A stretch of 64,000 bases of DNA from Clostridium paridis (GTDB taxonomy: Bacteria > Bacillota > Clostridia > Clostridiales > Clostridiaceae), in contig NZ_JAESWA010000022.1 in NCBI RefSeq assembly GCF_016765615.1, positions 87,542 through 151,541 on the forward strand, given 5' to 3'. The position numbers and the translations under genes were made by a program. Shown in pieces: positions 8,322 through 18,066 of this stretch. Every line of letters begins with the position of its first letter. Within the stretch, counting starts at the first letter, position 1. A model generated the notes under the pieces. That model did no database searches, was not told where the DNA came from, and worked only from the letters and a program-made list of their open reading frames with translations.

Positions 8322-8350
8322 AAGAGCTGCTTTATTGCAGCTCTTAACTT
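8322..8350. terminator. bidirectional terminator between cyclophilin and histidine kinase genes
   Basis: Perfect nine-base arms AAGAGCTGC (8322-8330) and GCAGCTCTT (8337-8345), with AACTTTTT on one side and a T-rich run on the other. It serves both convergent genes and overlaps the kinase stop codon. Confidence 0.8.
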
Positions 8351-9738
8351 TTTAACAAAACTATATGGACTCCTAAAGTTTCCTTTCGTTCATCACATTC
8401 AACAAAAACTTTTCCTCCGTGAAGATTAACTATGCTTTTTACTATAGGCAGCCCTAAGCCTGAACCTTCAACTTTTAAGTTCCTTGAAGCATCTCCTCTA
8501 TAAAATCTCTCAAATATTTTATTTACTTTATCTTTCTCTAATTCTCTATATTCATTTGTTACTATAAATTCTACTTCACTAGGCGATTCTTTAATTTCTA
8601 TATTTACTTCACTACCCTTTTTGCTGTACTTTATCGCATTGGTAAATATATTTTGAAATACTCTAGCTATCTTATCTCCATCAATATTTAGTATAATCTC
8701 CTCTTCAGAGAAATCCCTTATAAAATCTATATTGGCATTTTTACTCTCTAGCTCAAGTTCTCCTAAACATTGCCCTATTATTTCTACTACATTTATTTCA
8801 CTTTTATTAAGCTTAATGTCCTTACTTTCTAGTTTTGAATATTCAAATAAATCATCTATCAAGCTTTTTAATCTCTTTGCATTATCTAAAGATATGTTTG
8901 AATATTTATTTATATCTTCATCTTGAGTACTTTTTTTATTTATAAGCTCTAAATAACCTAGTAATGATGTAAGAGGAGTTCTTAAATCATGGGATATATT
9001 TGTTATTAATTCATACTTTTGTTTTTCTTCTTCCTGCTCTTTTTCTCTCATCTGCTTAAGATTTTTGGACATATTATTTATTTCCTTAGCTAATACATTT
9101 AACTCATCTCTTCCTTTTTCATTAATGGTATAACCTAAATCTCCTGATGATAATATTTCTACCTCTTTTGCTATTTTCCCTATATATCTTGCTTTCCTAT
9201 TTATAAGTAAATATATTATAGCTATCATTAAAATAATTGGTGCTACAAGAAACCATATATAATACTCACTAGATTTTATAGTTGTATTTTTCCATACATA
9301 TAAATAACATTTTTCATTATCAACTTTTACTTCATATACTCTGTAAAAAACTGATTTTTCATCTTTAAATGGATGGCTTAAATCTATATATGAAAAAGGG
9401 ATATAATTTTTATTTCCTGTTTTACTTACATTACTAGATTTTAAAATGATCTGCCCATCGTTATCTGTTATAGCCATATTAAAGTTGTTAAGCTTAGCTA
9501 CTTCGTCTAAATATTCTTCACACGAATCACTCTTTCTAGTAACAAATCTACTACTTTCAACATAGGCCTCATTTGCTTTGTTTACTAAGGTTTCTGGATA
9601 TTCACCCTTGTCATTTTCTATAAAAATCACTGTTGCTACTATTGTAACTAAAAGTGCTAGGATATTTATAATCAAAAGACTTCTACTTAAGCTTCCAAAT
9701 AATATTTTCTTTATTCTATTTATCAAATTTATACCCAA
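8344..9738 (-). CDS. sensor histidine kinase, VanS/PhoR type
   Basis: A membrane sensor of about 464 residues: an N-terminal membrane segment, an extracellular loop, a second membrane helix (YIWFLVAPIILMIAIIYLLI), HAMP linker, H-box ELITNISHDLRTPLTSLLGY, and an ATPase domain with NIFTNAIKYS (N box) and GSGLGLPIV (G box). It overlaps the response regulator end by 23 bases and appears translationally coupled. The start is uncertain: no ATG lies near, TTG at 9738 directly abuts GGGGAG, and a TTG four codons later is better spaced. The stimulus is unknown; the operon context suggests cell-envelope stress. Confidence 0.9.
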   Translation of the reverse strand: MGINLINRIKKILFGSLSRSLLIINILALLVTIVATVIFIENDKGEYPETLVNKANEAYVESSRFVTRKSDSCEEYLDEVAKLNNFNMAITDNDGQIILKSSNVSKTGNKNYIPFSYIDLSHPFKDEKSVFYRVYEVKVDNEKCYLYVWKNTTIKSSEYYIWFLVAPIILMIAIIYLLINRKARYIGKIAKEVEILSSGDLGYTINEKGRDELNVLAKEINNMSKNLKQMREKEQEEEKQKYELITNISHDLRTPLTSLLGYLELINKKSTQDEDINKYSNISLDNAKRLKSLIDDLFEYSKLESKDIKLNKSEINVVEIIGQCLGELELESKNANIDFIRDFSEEEIILNIDGDKIARVFQNIFTNAIKYSKKGSEVNIEIKESPSEVEFIVTNEYRELEKDKVNKIFERFYRGDASRNLKVEGSGLGLPIVKSIVNLHGGKVFVECDERKETLGVHIVLLKS

Positions 9739-10402
9739 CTCCCCATACTAATTTTATAAATTCAGGATTCTTAGGGTTTATTTCTATTTTCTCTCTTATA
9801 TTTTTAATATGTGAAGCTACGATATTGCTGGCATTAAAATAAGGTTCATCCCAAACATTTTCATATATTTGTCTATTGCTTAATACTCGTCCCCTATTTT
9901 CTATTAGTAAATCTAATATATTAAACTCTATTGGTGTTAACCTTACAAATTCTCCATCTACATAAACTTCTCTTGAATCCTTATTTATTTCTAGATTATC
10001 TATAATTAAATTCTTAGAATCACTTTTACCTGAAAATTCTATATATCTTCTTAGTTGTGATTTTACCCTTGCCATAAGCTCTATTGGATTAAATGGCTTT
10101 GTTACATAGTCATCAGCTCCCACGTTTAACCCTAATATCTTGTCACAATCCTCTGATTTTGCTGATAGTAAAATTATAGGCAGCTTTTTCTTCTCTCTTA
10201 TTTTTAAGCAAGCTTTTATTCCATCAAGTTTAGGCATCATTATGTCAAGTATAATTAAGTCTATATCATTATCATTAAGTTTATTTATTGCATCTATTCC
10301 ATCCTCAGCTAAAACAACCTTATATCCTTCATTTATAAGATAAATTTCTATTAATTCTCTTATTTCATTATTATCATCAACTACTAAAATAGTACTACTC
10401 AA
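9716..10402 (-). CDS. OmpR/VanR-type response regulator
   Basis: A 228-residue regulator. The receiver domain has the acidic pair in VDDN, phospho-acceptor Asp in LIILDIMMPKLDG and Lys in YVTKPFNP; the winged helix is C-terminal (RLTPIEFNILDLLIENRG to VWGVGYKFDK). It uses a TTG start with GGGTGA six bases upstream. Last shared partner of the kinase that overlaps its end, and 14 bases after the glycosyltransferase gene. Confidence 0.92.
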   Translation of the reverse strand: MSSTILVVDDNNEIRELIEIYLINEGYKVVLAEDGIDAINKLNDNDIDLIILDIMMPKLDGIKACLKIREKKKLPIILLSAKSEDCDKILGLNVGADDYVTKPFNPIELMARVKSQLRRYIEFSGKSDSKNLIIDNLEINKDSREVYVDGEFVRLTPIEFNILDLLIENRGRVLSNRQIYENVWDEPYFNASNIVASHIKNIREKIEINPKNPEFIKLVWGVGYKFDK

Positions 10403-10416
10403 TACTTATCACCCTT

Positions 10417-11331
10417 CTAAAAGTTTATTTTTTCCTTTACTACATATAAAGGTCTATCCTTACTTTCTTCATATATTCTAGACACATATAATCCTATAAT
10501 CCCTAAGGAAATTACTTGAATTCCTATAAAAAATGCTACCATAGAAAATAGAATTAACGTATGATCAGAATTATTTATTAATCCGTATATTAAAAGCACG
10601 CTTGAGATAAATTCTATGATAATTCCCAATTTTATTATAAACTTTATAGGTTTAGTTGAAAATGATATTATTCCATCTTCTGCTAATTTAATCATTTTTT
10701 TCAGTGAATACTTAGTATATCCATTTAGTCTTTTATCCCTTTCGAATTCTACATAAGTTTGTTTAAATCCAATCCAGGACACCATTCCCCGTATAAATCT
10801 GTTTTTCTCTGGCATATTCTTTAAATATTCTACTACTGCTCTATCCATGAGCCTAAAATCCCCTGTGTTTCTTGGTATATTTATATCTGACATATAGCCT
10901 AGAAACTTATAAAAATACTTTGCTGTTATAAGCTTAAAGAAGCTTTCTCCTTTTCTTTCAGTTCTTTTACCATAGACCACATCATATCCTTGTTCCCATT
11001 TTTCTATCATTTTAATTATAAGTTCTGGTGGATCTTGAAGATCTCCATCTATTACAACAACAGCGTCCCCTTTTGCATTATTTATTCCTGCTGTAATAGC
11101 TATTTGATGTCCAAAGTTTCTTGAAAAATCTATCACCTTGCAATTTTTATCTATATTGCATACCTCTTTTAACTTCTCTAAGGTTTTATCTTTAGAACCG
11201 TCATTAATAAATATCATTTCATAATTTAACTTATTATTTTCTACCACCTGCTTCACTCTTCTATAACATTCATGAATTAAATTTTCTTCTGAATACATAG
11301 GTATTACTATTGATATTAATTTATCTTTCAT
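10417..11331 (-). CDS. polyprenyl-phosphate glycosyltransferase, GT2 family (GtrB-like)
   Basis: A 304-residue enzyme with a cytoplasmic GT2 domain (VIPMYSEENLI, INDGSKDKTLE, VVVIDGDLQDPPE) and two C-terminal helices (about 230-295). This is the dolichyl/undecaprenyl-phosphate sugar transferase architecture. It probably loads a sugar on undecaprenyl phosphate for the membrane enzyme encoded 13 bases upstream. AAGGAG precedes the ATG. Confidence 0.88.
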   Translation of the reverse strand: MKDKLISIVIPMYSEENLIHECYRRVKQVVENNKLNYEMIFINDGSKDKTLEKLKEVCNIDKNCKVIDFSRNFGHQIAITAGINNAKGDAVVVIDGDLQDPPELIIKMIEKWEQGYDVVYGKRTERKGESFFKLITAKYFYKFLGYMSDINIPRNTGDFRLMDRAVVEYLKNMPEKNRFIRGMVSWIGFKQTYVEFERDKRLNGYTKYSLKKMIKLAEDGIISFSTKPIKFIIKLGIIIEFISSVLLIYGLINNSDHTLILFSMVAFFIGIQVISLGIIGLYVSRIYEESKDRPLYVVKEKINF

Positions 11332-11344
11332 ACTTTTTCTCCTT

Positions 11345-12754
11345 CTATATTTTTTCTTTAAAGGCCGTTAATGGCAATATAATAAATAACCAACTTACTA
11401 TAAAGGAATATCTATCTTGTGATTCTGTTATCATATACAAAAGCCCATAGCCACAATAGATTATATAAAGTAGGTTTATAATTGAATTCTTTAAATATTG
11501 CTGCCTATTATATAAACCCTTATAAGTAAGTACCATCATTATTAAATAAAATAATTGTCTATACGCTTGCCCATAATTATTTAAATCTATGGTTATATCT
11601 TTAGGTTCGATATCTCTCTCACTCCAATATATCCCTCCAAAATCTCCTTCACTCCACTGAAAAGTGTACTTTCTTCCTAAAAAATATAGTAGTTTTGCAG
11701 GTGAAGTTTCTGTATATCTTTCTTTTACTAGTTCCTTTGATGCATGTTCTGTTTCATAATAGTTTCCATTGAAAGCTGCTGCTACTTCTGCATCTTCTTC
11801 ATTCCACCTACCAAACGTAGTCATATTAGTTCCCTTTAATATTGATGTCCAAGGAGTTTCACTCCCATGCCATAAATTATATTCTGTGATTCCATTCATC
11901 TTTAAAGTCGCATTAACTGTTATGAGTGGAATAATAAATGCTATTAGAATATACGCTATTGCTACTGTCTTATATTTAAAGGATTTCTTAATATAAACTA
12001 AGGTATATAATATAAAGGCAATAACCATAACCGGTGCTACCATTCTAAAGAAATTACCTATTGATAAGATTAGTCCAGCTAATAATAAATACTCCTTAGG
12101 TTTTTTGTCTTTTATAACTAAAATAAATAGATATACACTTCCTAAGTAAAAAGATATTGCTATATTCTCTGTACAATAGGCTGCTGTATAAATTATTGTG
12201 GCTGGATATATGGCTGCTAAATACATTCCCCATATTGTTTTTTTCTCTTCCTTAAATATTTCTTTTGAAATCTTATAGCATATAAATACCCCAATAGTTG
12301 AACTTATAACATTAATTAGTTTAAGAGTTAATAATGGAACGGGCGAAATAAGTCTTATTAGTGCAAAATAAAGTACTGGTATAGTTAAATGTGGAAATCT
12401 TGCATAGTAATTAAAGCCTTTAAATATAGAATATTCTCCATTTAATACGAGCTCACTTCTTTCATACATACCTGCAAAGTCTGATACAGGTACACTATTT
12501 ATTGAAAGTACCCAAGCAAGTCTTATTAAGAAAGCATAAATCATTATTCCAATTAATATTCTCCTGGTACTAAATCCTTTTTTTATTGCAATAAGTAATG
12601 CTATGGTAGTTATGCTGAATAAGGCTACAAATTCCATGTTTAGTGATTTATAATACTCAACATAACGTATATATAAGCCACAAGTTACAAAAACCACTAA
12701 TAGTAACAATACTTTTAGACACTTATTTATAAAGATTGATAATCCTTTCTTCAC
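11345..12754 (-). CDS. multi-span membrane glycosyltransferase, GT39/ArnT-like
   Basis: A protein of about 469 residues with roughly ten hydrophobic helices and the first-loop acidic motif VPVSDFAGMYERSELVLNGE, as in GT-C transferases that use polyprenyl-phosphate sugars. With the GT2 partner it would glycosylate a wall polymer or exported protein. GTG at 12754 with GAGGTG five bases upstream is preferred to an ATG seven codons earlier without a site. First gene of a four-gene operon ending in a two-component system. Confidence 0.78.
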   Translation of the reverse strand: MKKGLSIFINKCLKVLLLLVVFVTCGLYIRYVEYYKSLNMEFVALFSITTIALLIAIKKGFSTRRILIGIMIYAFLIRLAWVLSINSVPVSDFAGMYERSELVLNGEYSIFKGFNYYARFPHLTIPVLYFALIRLISPVPLLTLKLINVISSTIGVFICYKISKEIFKEEKKTIWGMYLAAIYPATIIYTAAYCTENIAISFYLGSVYLFILVIKDKKPKEYLLLAGLILSIGNFFRMVAPVMVIAFILYTLVYIKKSFKYKTVAIAYILIAFIIPLITVNATLKMNGITEYNLWHGSETPWTSILKGTNMTTFGRWNEEDAEVAAAFNGNYYETEHASKELVKERYTETSPAKLLYFLGRKYTFQWSEGDFGGIYWSERDIEPKDITIDLNNYGQAYRQLFYLIMMVLTYKGLYNRQQYLKNSIINLLYIIYCGYGLLYMITESQDRYSFIVSWLFIILPLTAFKEKI

Positions 12755-13105
12755 TTCATCACCTCTTATTTCCATGATAGCTAGTAAATTTCAAGAAACT
12801 ATTTGAAAAATAATGGAGATTCTATGAAGAATTCTTAAAAATACTCTATTAATTACATTTCCAGCTTTTAAATAAAAAAATAAGTTCAGACACTAATCCA
12901 AGCCTATTTCTTATGATTTTAAACACTATTTATTTAATATATACTGAATAAAATAGATTCAGTTTGAATTAAATAGTTTTATACGTTTACTTCATATTCA
13001 ATTCGCCTTCAAGAACACGTTATATACTAACTTTTTTTGATTTTGTATGTTTATAGTCATATAATGAGAGAGGTCTTTTATTATAAAATACGGAGTTGAA
13101 TATAT
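12755..13105. other. AT-rich divergent intergenic region
   Basis: About 350 bases between the minus-strand glycosyltransferase operon and the plus-strand chloride channel. It holds the channel promoter (13037-13065), a small inverted repeat CTGAAT-N7-ATTCAG near 12946, and a palindrome around GAATTC. No fluoride riboswitch core was seen and no other feature is evident. Confidence 0.6.
13037..13065 (+). promoter_or_regulatory. promoter of the chloride channel gene
   Basis: -35 TTGATT (13037-13042), 17-base spacer, -10 TATAAT (13060-13065), 40 bases before the ATG. Confidence 0.6.
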
Positions 13106-14680
13106 ATGGCAAATAAAAACAAGCATACTATACACCACGTTCTATCACATTGGCATAATGTAAAATTAAAGCTAATGCTAGAGGGAATCATTGTTGGTAT
13201 TTTTACTGGGTTATTGATTGTCTTTTATCGGCTTACCCTTGAAAAAGCAGAAGAATTAAGAAATAAATTTTTAGAATTGCAAGCTTCAAACCACTTGATG
13301 ATTATTGTGGGATTTTTAGGTTTAATTATTGGCGCTCTTATTGTTGGCAGACTAGTTGTTAGTGAACCTTTAATAAGTGGTAGTGGAATACCTCAAGTTG
13401 AAGCTATATTAAAAGGAAAACTTAAAATGAATTGGCTTCCTATAATTATTAAGAAATTTATTGGTGGCGTTATATCTATCGGAGCTGGTTTATCTTTAGG
13501 AAGAGAAGGTCCATCAATTCAATTAGGTGCTGCTGTTGGACAAGGTGTTGGGAAAGTATTTAAAAGAATGAAAATAGAGGAAAAGTATCTTATTACAAGT
13601 GGAGCAAGTGCTGGTCTTGCAGCAGCCTTTAATGCTCCTCTCGCTGGAGTAATGTTTGCTCTTGAAGAAGTTCACAAGCATTTTTCTCCTTTAGTATTGC
13701 TTTCTGCGATGTCAGCCTCATTAACTGCTGATGTTGTTTCTAAGCATTTCTTTGGACTTAACCCAGTATTTAATTTTAATCATATTAATCCTCTACCAAT
13801 TAATGCTTATGGATATATTATTGTTTTAGGAATCATAGTTGGATTGTTTGGTGTTTTCTATAATTATGTACTTTTAAAAACTTTAAAAATATATGATAAT
13901 CAAAAATGGGTTTCAAAGAAGTTCAACCTTTTATTACCTTTCATTATTTCAGGTATATTAGGATTATTTTTACCAGAAGTACTTGGTAGTGGTCATTCAA
14001 TTATAAATTCATTAATTTCTGGGAGTTTTACTTTTAAATTAATCCTAATTATTTTAGTAGTAAAATTTTTATATTCCATGATAAGTTTTGGTTCAGGTGC
14101 TCCAGGCGGAATATTTTTTCCTCTTTTAGTTTTAGGTGCTATAACTGGAAGTATATATGTACATATATTAATTCAATTTTTTAACTTAAATCCAGAATAT
14201 ATGAATAACTTTATTATCTTAGCCATGGCTGGATATTTTGCTGCAATTGTAAGAGCTCCTATTACTGGAAGTATCTTGATAACTGAAATGACAGGTTCTC
14301 TAACTCATTTATTATCTTTAAGCATAGTTTCATTAGTAGCCTATATTATTGCAGATTTATTAAGATCTGAACCTGTATATGAATCTCTTTTAGATAGATT
14401 ATTAAGAGGTAATAATTTAACTACATCATCAGAAAATACTAAAAATAAACTCATTCTTGAAATACCTGTATTTGTAGATTCTGAAATGGATGGTAAACCT
14501 ATAAGAGAATTAAGCTTACCAGATAACTGTCTACTGGTTGCAATTAAGAGAGGGGAAAATGAAATAATTCCAAGAGGCGATACTATTATTTACTCTGGTG
14601 ATTACCTAAATGTTTTAGTTGATGAAAATATGGCTTCTTTAGTAAATGATAATTTAATGGATAAGTGTGGACAATATTAA
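13106..14680 (+). CDS. ClC-type chloride channel/antiporter with TrkA-C domain
   Basis: A 524-residue membrane protein. It has the ClC selectivity motifs GSGIPQVEA, GREGPSIQLGA (gating glutamate) and SGAPGGIFFPLL, with about ten to twelve membrane segments through residue 430. A cytoplasmic TrkA-C-like domain follows (ILEIPVFVDSEMDGKPIREL to the end), which usually binds a ligand. It probably exchanges chloride for protons. Not the short fluoride-specific subtype by these motifs. Monocistronic. Confidence 0.92.
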   Translation: MANKNKHTIHHVLSHWHNVKLKLMLEGIIVGIFTGLLIVFYRLTLEKAEELRNKFLELQASNHLMIIVGFLGLIIGALIVGRLVVSEPLISGSGIPQVEAILKGKLKMNWLPIIIKKFIGGVISIGAGLSLGREGPSIQLGAAVGQGVGKVFKRMKIEEKYLITSGASAGLAAAFNAPLAGVMFALEEVHKHFSPLVLLSAMSASLTADVVSKHFFGLNPVFNFNHINPLPINAYGYIIVLGIIVGLFGVFYNYVLLKTLKIYDNQKWVSKKFNLLLPFIISGILGLFLPEVLGSGHSIINSLISGSFTFKLILIILVVKFLYSMISFGSGAPGGIFFPLLVLGAITGSIYVHILIQFFNLNPEYMNNFIILAMAGYFAAIVRAPITGSILITEMTGSLTHLLSLSIVSLVAYIIADLLRSEPVYESLLDRLLRGNNLTTSSENTKNKLILEIPVFVDSEMDGKPIRELSLPDNCLLVAIKRGENEIIPRGDTIIYSGDYLNVLVDENMASLVNDNLMDKCGQY

Positions 14681-14756
14681 CCAGTTTCTATATAAGCTTA
14701 ACAATTTGGCTAAGCTTTTCGAAAAAGCACGTATAATCAAGGTTTAACCAAACAAA

Positions 14757-14788
14757 AATAGCAGTTAGATTTTAACTGCTATTTTTTA
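14757..14788. terminator. bidirectional terminator
   Basis: Arms AATAGCAGTTA (14757-14767) and TAACTGCTATT (14773-14783), followed by TTTTTT on the plus strand and an A-rich left flank. It serves the channel gene and the convergent kinase gene. A weaker repeat, AAGCTTA-N10-TAAGCTT, lies upstream at about 14694. Confidence 0.8.
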
Positions 14789-14789
14789 T

Positions 14790-16118
14790 TTATCTATTAT
14801 TTTTAAAAGGAATTATAAAATAAAACTCAGTATGCTTCCCCTTTTCACTTATAACCCCATATTCAAAATTATGAAGTTTTAATATTTCACTGCATATAGC
14901 TAGCCCTAGTCCCATTCCTCCGCTTTTTCTACTTTTATAATATCTTTCCCATATGCCGTCTGCATACTTTTCATCAATTCCTTCTCCATTGTCTTTTACC
15001 GATACTCTTATGCCCTGCTCTTCGTCTATTGCACTTAGCTCTATAACCCCACCATCGTTGCTAAACTTTATTGCATTATCAATAAAATTATAAATTACCC
15101 TATATAAATAATTACTATCTGCAAAAATATCTGCATCCTTATTTAACAGATTAATTTTTAATATAAGATTTTTATTTTCCAGCTGGATTCTAAATGAATT
15201 TTGAAAATCAAGTAAAAATTCATTTAGGTTGAAGTTTTCCTTTTTTAATATATCTGTTCCTCCCTGCAACTTTGAAAGCTGTAATATATCTATTACAAGA
15301 AGGTTTAATCTATCCACTTCTTTAATTATGTCTTTTAAATACTTCTTTCTATGCTCTTCTTCTAAAATATCATCGTATATAGCTTCACTATAATTTCTTA
15401 TTACACTTAAAGGTGTTTTAAAGTCGTGTGATACATTTGCAATAAAATCTCGTTGCATAACATTTTTCTTTTCTATTGAATCTGCCATTATTTTAAGACT
15501 ATTAGATAACTCTTGTATTTCATCCTTTGTATCAACATCAACATCAATATCAAAATTACCTTGAGTTATGTCTAATGATGCTTTTTGAAGTTTAATAATA
15601 GGTCTGGTAATTCTTTTCCCTATCATAGATACAAGAGGTATTGAAATAATTAGTGCAACTAAAAATATAACAGATAGAATTATATATGTAGATCTCATAT
15701 ACTCAGCTGAAAATTTATTGTTTTGTAGAATAATTATATCTCCCAAATTAGTACTGTTTTTATAATATAAGAACTCTTGATTCATTTGATTTTTATATTT
15801 TCCCTTTTCCTTTAATGCTTCAATACCAGTATTTTTTATGACAGACATCATTCCCATTTTTGATGCGGAAAGTGTAGTTATTTCTCCATCTTTAACAAGG
15901 ATTGCACTAGATACTTGATACTCTGATATTATATCTGAGTACTGAGTTCCAGACTTTAGTGCTTCATATATTTTATCTGAAGCAGTTTTAAGTTCTGAAT
16001 ACTGCATATTAACATAAAAGTATGATAAAAAAATACTGCTAGATAAAAAACAAAATATAATTACCAAAACTATCATTCCAATGAAGTACTTTATGAGCCT
16101 TAATGTTAATTTCCCCAT
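14790..16118 (-). CDS. sensor histidine kinase
   Basis: A 442-residue sensor: membrane helix near residues 10-35, extracellular domain of about 105 residues, second helix (TYIILSVIFLVALIISIPLV), HAMP, H-box FIANVSHDFKTPLSVIRNYSE, N box NFIDNAIKFSN and G box GGMGLGLAIC. Paired with the regulator 26 bases upstream. The small secreted protein encoded divergently at 16982 is a candidate target or ligand carrier. Confidence 0.92.
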   Translation of the reverse strand: MGKLTLRLIKYFIGMIVLVIIFCFLSSSIFLSYFYVNMQYSELKTASDKIYEALKSGTQYSDIISEYQVSSAILVKDGEITTLSASKMGMMSVIKNTGIEALKEKGKYKNQMNQEFLYYKNSTNLGDIIILQNNKFSAEYMRSTYIILSVIFLVALIISIPLVSMIGKRITRPIIKLQKASLDITQGNFDIDVDVDTKDEIQELSNSLKIMADSIEKKNVMQRDFIANVSHDFKTPLSVIRNYSEAIYDDILEEEHRKKYLKDIIKEVDRLNLLVIDILQLSKLQGGTDILKKENFNLNEFLLDFQNSFRIQLENKNLILKINLLNKDADIFADSNYLYRVIYNFIDNAIKFSNDGGVIELSAIDEEQGIRVSVKDNGEGIDEKYADGIWERYYKSRKSGGMGLGLAICSEILKLHNFEYGVISEKGKHTEFYFIIPFKNNR

Positions 16119-16144
16119 AATTTCACCTCCAATTTTTCTACAGT

Positions 16145-16822
16145 TTATTCTTCAATCTTAAGCTGTAATTTATATCCCACACCCCATACTGTTTTTATAT
16201 GTTTATTACAGTATTTAATCTTTTCTCTCAAGTTCTTTATATGAGTGTCCACAGTTCTGGTATCTCCCATAAAATCATAAGACCAAACTTTTTGTAAAAG
16301 TTGCTCTCTTTTAAATACCTGCTCTGGATTTTTACATAGAAACATTAAAAGGTCAAATTCCTTTGGGGTAAGAGTTAGTTCATTTCCATTTTCAGTCACT
16401 ATTCTTTTTTCCTCTGAAATACTCATATTTTCAAATTTAAATTCTTCTTGTACTTCAGTAGTATTTTTTTTGATTCTGAGACCTACCCTAAGTATTAGCT
16501 CCTTCATACTGATTGGCTTAACCATATAGTCAACGGCCCCAAGCTCTAATCCAAATATCCTATCTTCTTCTTCTCCCCTAGCTGTAGTTATAATTACTGG
16601 AGTGTCACCTTTATTTTTAATTTTCCTTAAGAGTGACCAGCCATCTTTTTCTGGCATCATAATATCTAAAATTATAATATCGTATTCATTGTCATCTATA
16701 GCTTCTTCACCTTTTGCCCCATCAGTGGCAACCACTACATCATATCCTTCATTTTTCAAATAAAGCATCATGACTTCAGCTAGTTTTTTTTCATCCTCAA
16801 TTATAAGAATTTTTCCCTTCAT
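16145..16822 (-). CDS. OmpR-type response regulator
   Basis: A 225-residue regulator: receiver (IIEDEKKLAE, Asp in IIILDIMMPEKDG, Lys in DYMVKPIS) and winged helix (ELTLTPKEFDLLMFLCKN to TVWGVGYKLQL). AAAGGGGG lies ahead of the ATG. First gene of the operon with the kinase, divergent from the secreted-protein gene, so it may control both directions from the shared 150-base region. Confidence 0.92.
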   Translation of the reverse strand: MKGKILIIEDEKKLAEVMMLYLKNEGYDVVVATDGAKGEEAIDDNEYDIIILDIMMPEKDGWSLLRKIKNKGDTPVIITTARGEEEDRIFGLELGAVDYMVKPISMKELILRVGLRIKKNTTEVQEEFKFENMSISEEKRIVTENGNELTLTPKEFDLLMFLCKNPEQVFKREQLLQKVWSYDFMGDTRTVDTHIKNLREKIKYCNKHIKTVWGVGYKLQLKIEE

Positions 16823-16981
16823 CTTAAGATACCCCCTTTGTAGGTTTGTTTCTAGTACTATTCTATAACTTTCACAATTCTATCACAATTATCTCATAAT
16901 TTAATCAATATATAAAATTATTATATAAATATAGACAGTAGTAATTGTGAAAATTAAATTTAATTAAAAGGAGTGTTTTTT

Positions 16982-17476
16982 ATGAAAATCAAAAACATCG
17001 TATTATCTCTAGCAATTGTATCTGTAATTGGAGTTGGTACAACGGCGTATGCTGCTACATCTAGTTCAGCATCTGAAAGTAATCTAACCAATCAAACCTG
17101 TTCTGGGGTTGGCTTAGGTAGGGTTACAAATATGCGTGGATATGATATCTTAACCAATCTTTTGAAAAGCAAAGGTGCAACAGATGAGGAAATTTCTTCA
17201 TCATTAAATTCAGGCAAATCTCTCTATGATCTTTTGAAAGAAAAGGGCGTAACTGATGAACAAATCAAAGAGTACATGGTAAATGAAAAAACAAAAGGCA
17301 TAGACGAAGCTGTTGCTAGCGGTAAATTTACTAAAATGCAAGGAGAGGAATTAAAAGAAGATATCAAAGAAAATTCTGCAAACTGCACTACTCCTGGTCA
17401 AGGAAATAGCAATATGAGAGGCATGGAGAATAGAGGAAATAGTGCCGGAGGAAGAATGGGAATGCATCGTTCATAA
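16982..17476 (+). CDS. small secreted protein with two helical repeats and a Met/Gly/Arg-rich tail
   Basis: About 164 residues with a Sec signal peptide (VLSLAIVSVIGVGTTAYA, cleavage near residue 24). Two related helical units follow (LLKSKGATDEEISSSL and LLKEKGVTDEQIKEYM), then a charged helix and a tail rich in Met, Gly, Asn and Arg (GNSNMRGMENRGNSAGGRMG). The ATG at 16982 has GGAG eight bases upstream. No named family was recognised with certainty; DUF2680-like secreted proteins are similar. Divergent from a two-component system. Confidence 0.7.
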   Translation: MKIKNIVLSLAIVSVIGVGTTAYAATSSSASESNLTNQTCSGVGLGRVTNMRGYDILTNLLKSKGATDEEISSSLNSGKSLYDLLKEKGVTDEQIKEYMVNEKTKGIDEAVASGKFTKMQGEELKEDIKENSANCTTPGQGNSNMRGMENRGNSAGGRMGMHRS

Positions 17477-17534
17477 ATTAAAAGGGACTGTAACATGATT
17501 TGTGTATATACAAATCTGTTGCAGTCCCTATAAT

Positions 17535-17568
17535 ACTCTCCATACTATACATGGATGAGAGTTTTTTT
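17535..17568 (+). terminator. terminator of the secreted-protein gene
   Basis: ACTCTC-CAT pairs with ATG-GAT-GAGAGT (three-base bulge) followed by TTTTTTTATT. Before it, AGGGACTG (17483-17490) and CAGTCCCT (17522-17529) form a longer hairpin without a T-run. Confidence 0.65.
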
Positions 17569-17590
17569 ATTCGTCTTCTTATCATAAGTT

Positions 17591-17947
17591 TTAATGATGA
17601 TGATGCTCCCCATGATGATTACAAACTACATCTTTATCCTCTAAAGTTCTGTTAATGTATTCTTCAACCACCTTCAGATACTCTCCTGAAGCCCCCTTTA
17701 CTACCTGAAGACCATTCTGCTGTAAACCAGCAATTGCTCCTGCGCCGATTCCTCCTGTAATAACTACATTTGTACCATGCCTTACAAGTAAATCTGCCAA
17801 TCCTTGATGCTGATGTGTAAGTTCTGCAGAAGAAATTTCTTGAACTTGTAAAACTTTGTTATCTTCTACTGTTATAATTACAAAGCTCTTACTCATTCCA
17901 AAGTGTTGATTCACCACATCTCCATTATTAGGTATTGCTATTTTCAT
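17591..17947 (-). CDS. NifX/NifB-type iron-molybdenum cluster-binding family protein with His tail
   Basis: A 118-residue member of the dinitrogenase iron-molybdenum cofactor family (MKIAIPNNGDVVNQHFGMSKSFVI, then VVITGGIGAGAIAGLQQNGLQVV). Such stand-alone proteins bind metal clusters or act as scaffolds; no nitrogenase genes are seen here. The C-terminal CNHHGEHHHH tail suggests extra metal binding. Good GGAGG site. A decayed 5' copy of a related gene is found at 26500. Confidence 0.85.
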   Translation of the reverse strand: MKIAIPNNGDVVNQHFGMSKSFVIITVEDNKVLQVQEISSAELTHQHQGLADLLVRHGTNVVITGGIGAGAIAGLQQNGLQVVKGASGEYLKVVEEYINRTLEDKDVVCNHHGEHHHH

Positions 17948-18066
17948 ATTATATTACCTCCACTTTATTATTGTCATATGCTATTTATATTATATGATAG
18001 CAATAAGTTACTGTCAAATGCCAATAACAAAAAATATTAGTCAATCTCAATCTTTATATACATTTT

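Noticed and set aside
12776-13105. fluoride riboswitch before the ClC gene
   Set aside because: No GGCGATGG-type core and the channel is not the fluoride subtype by its motifs.
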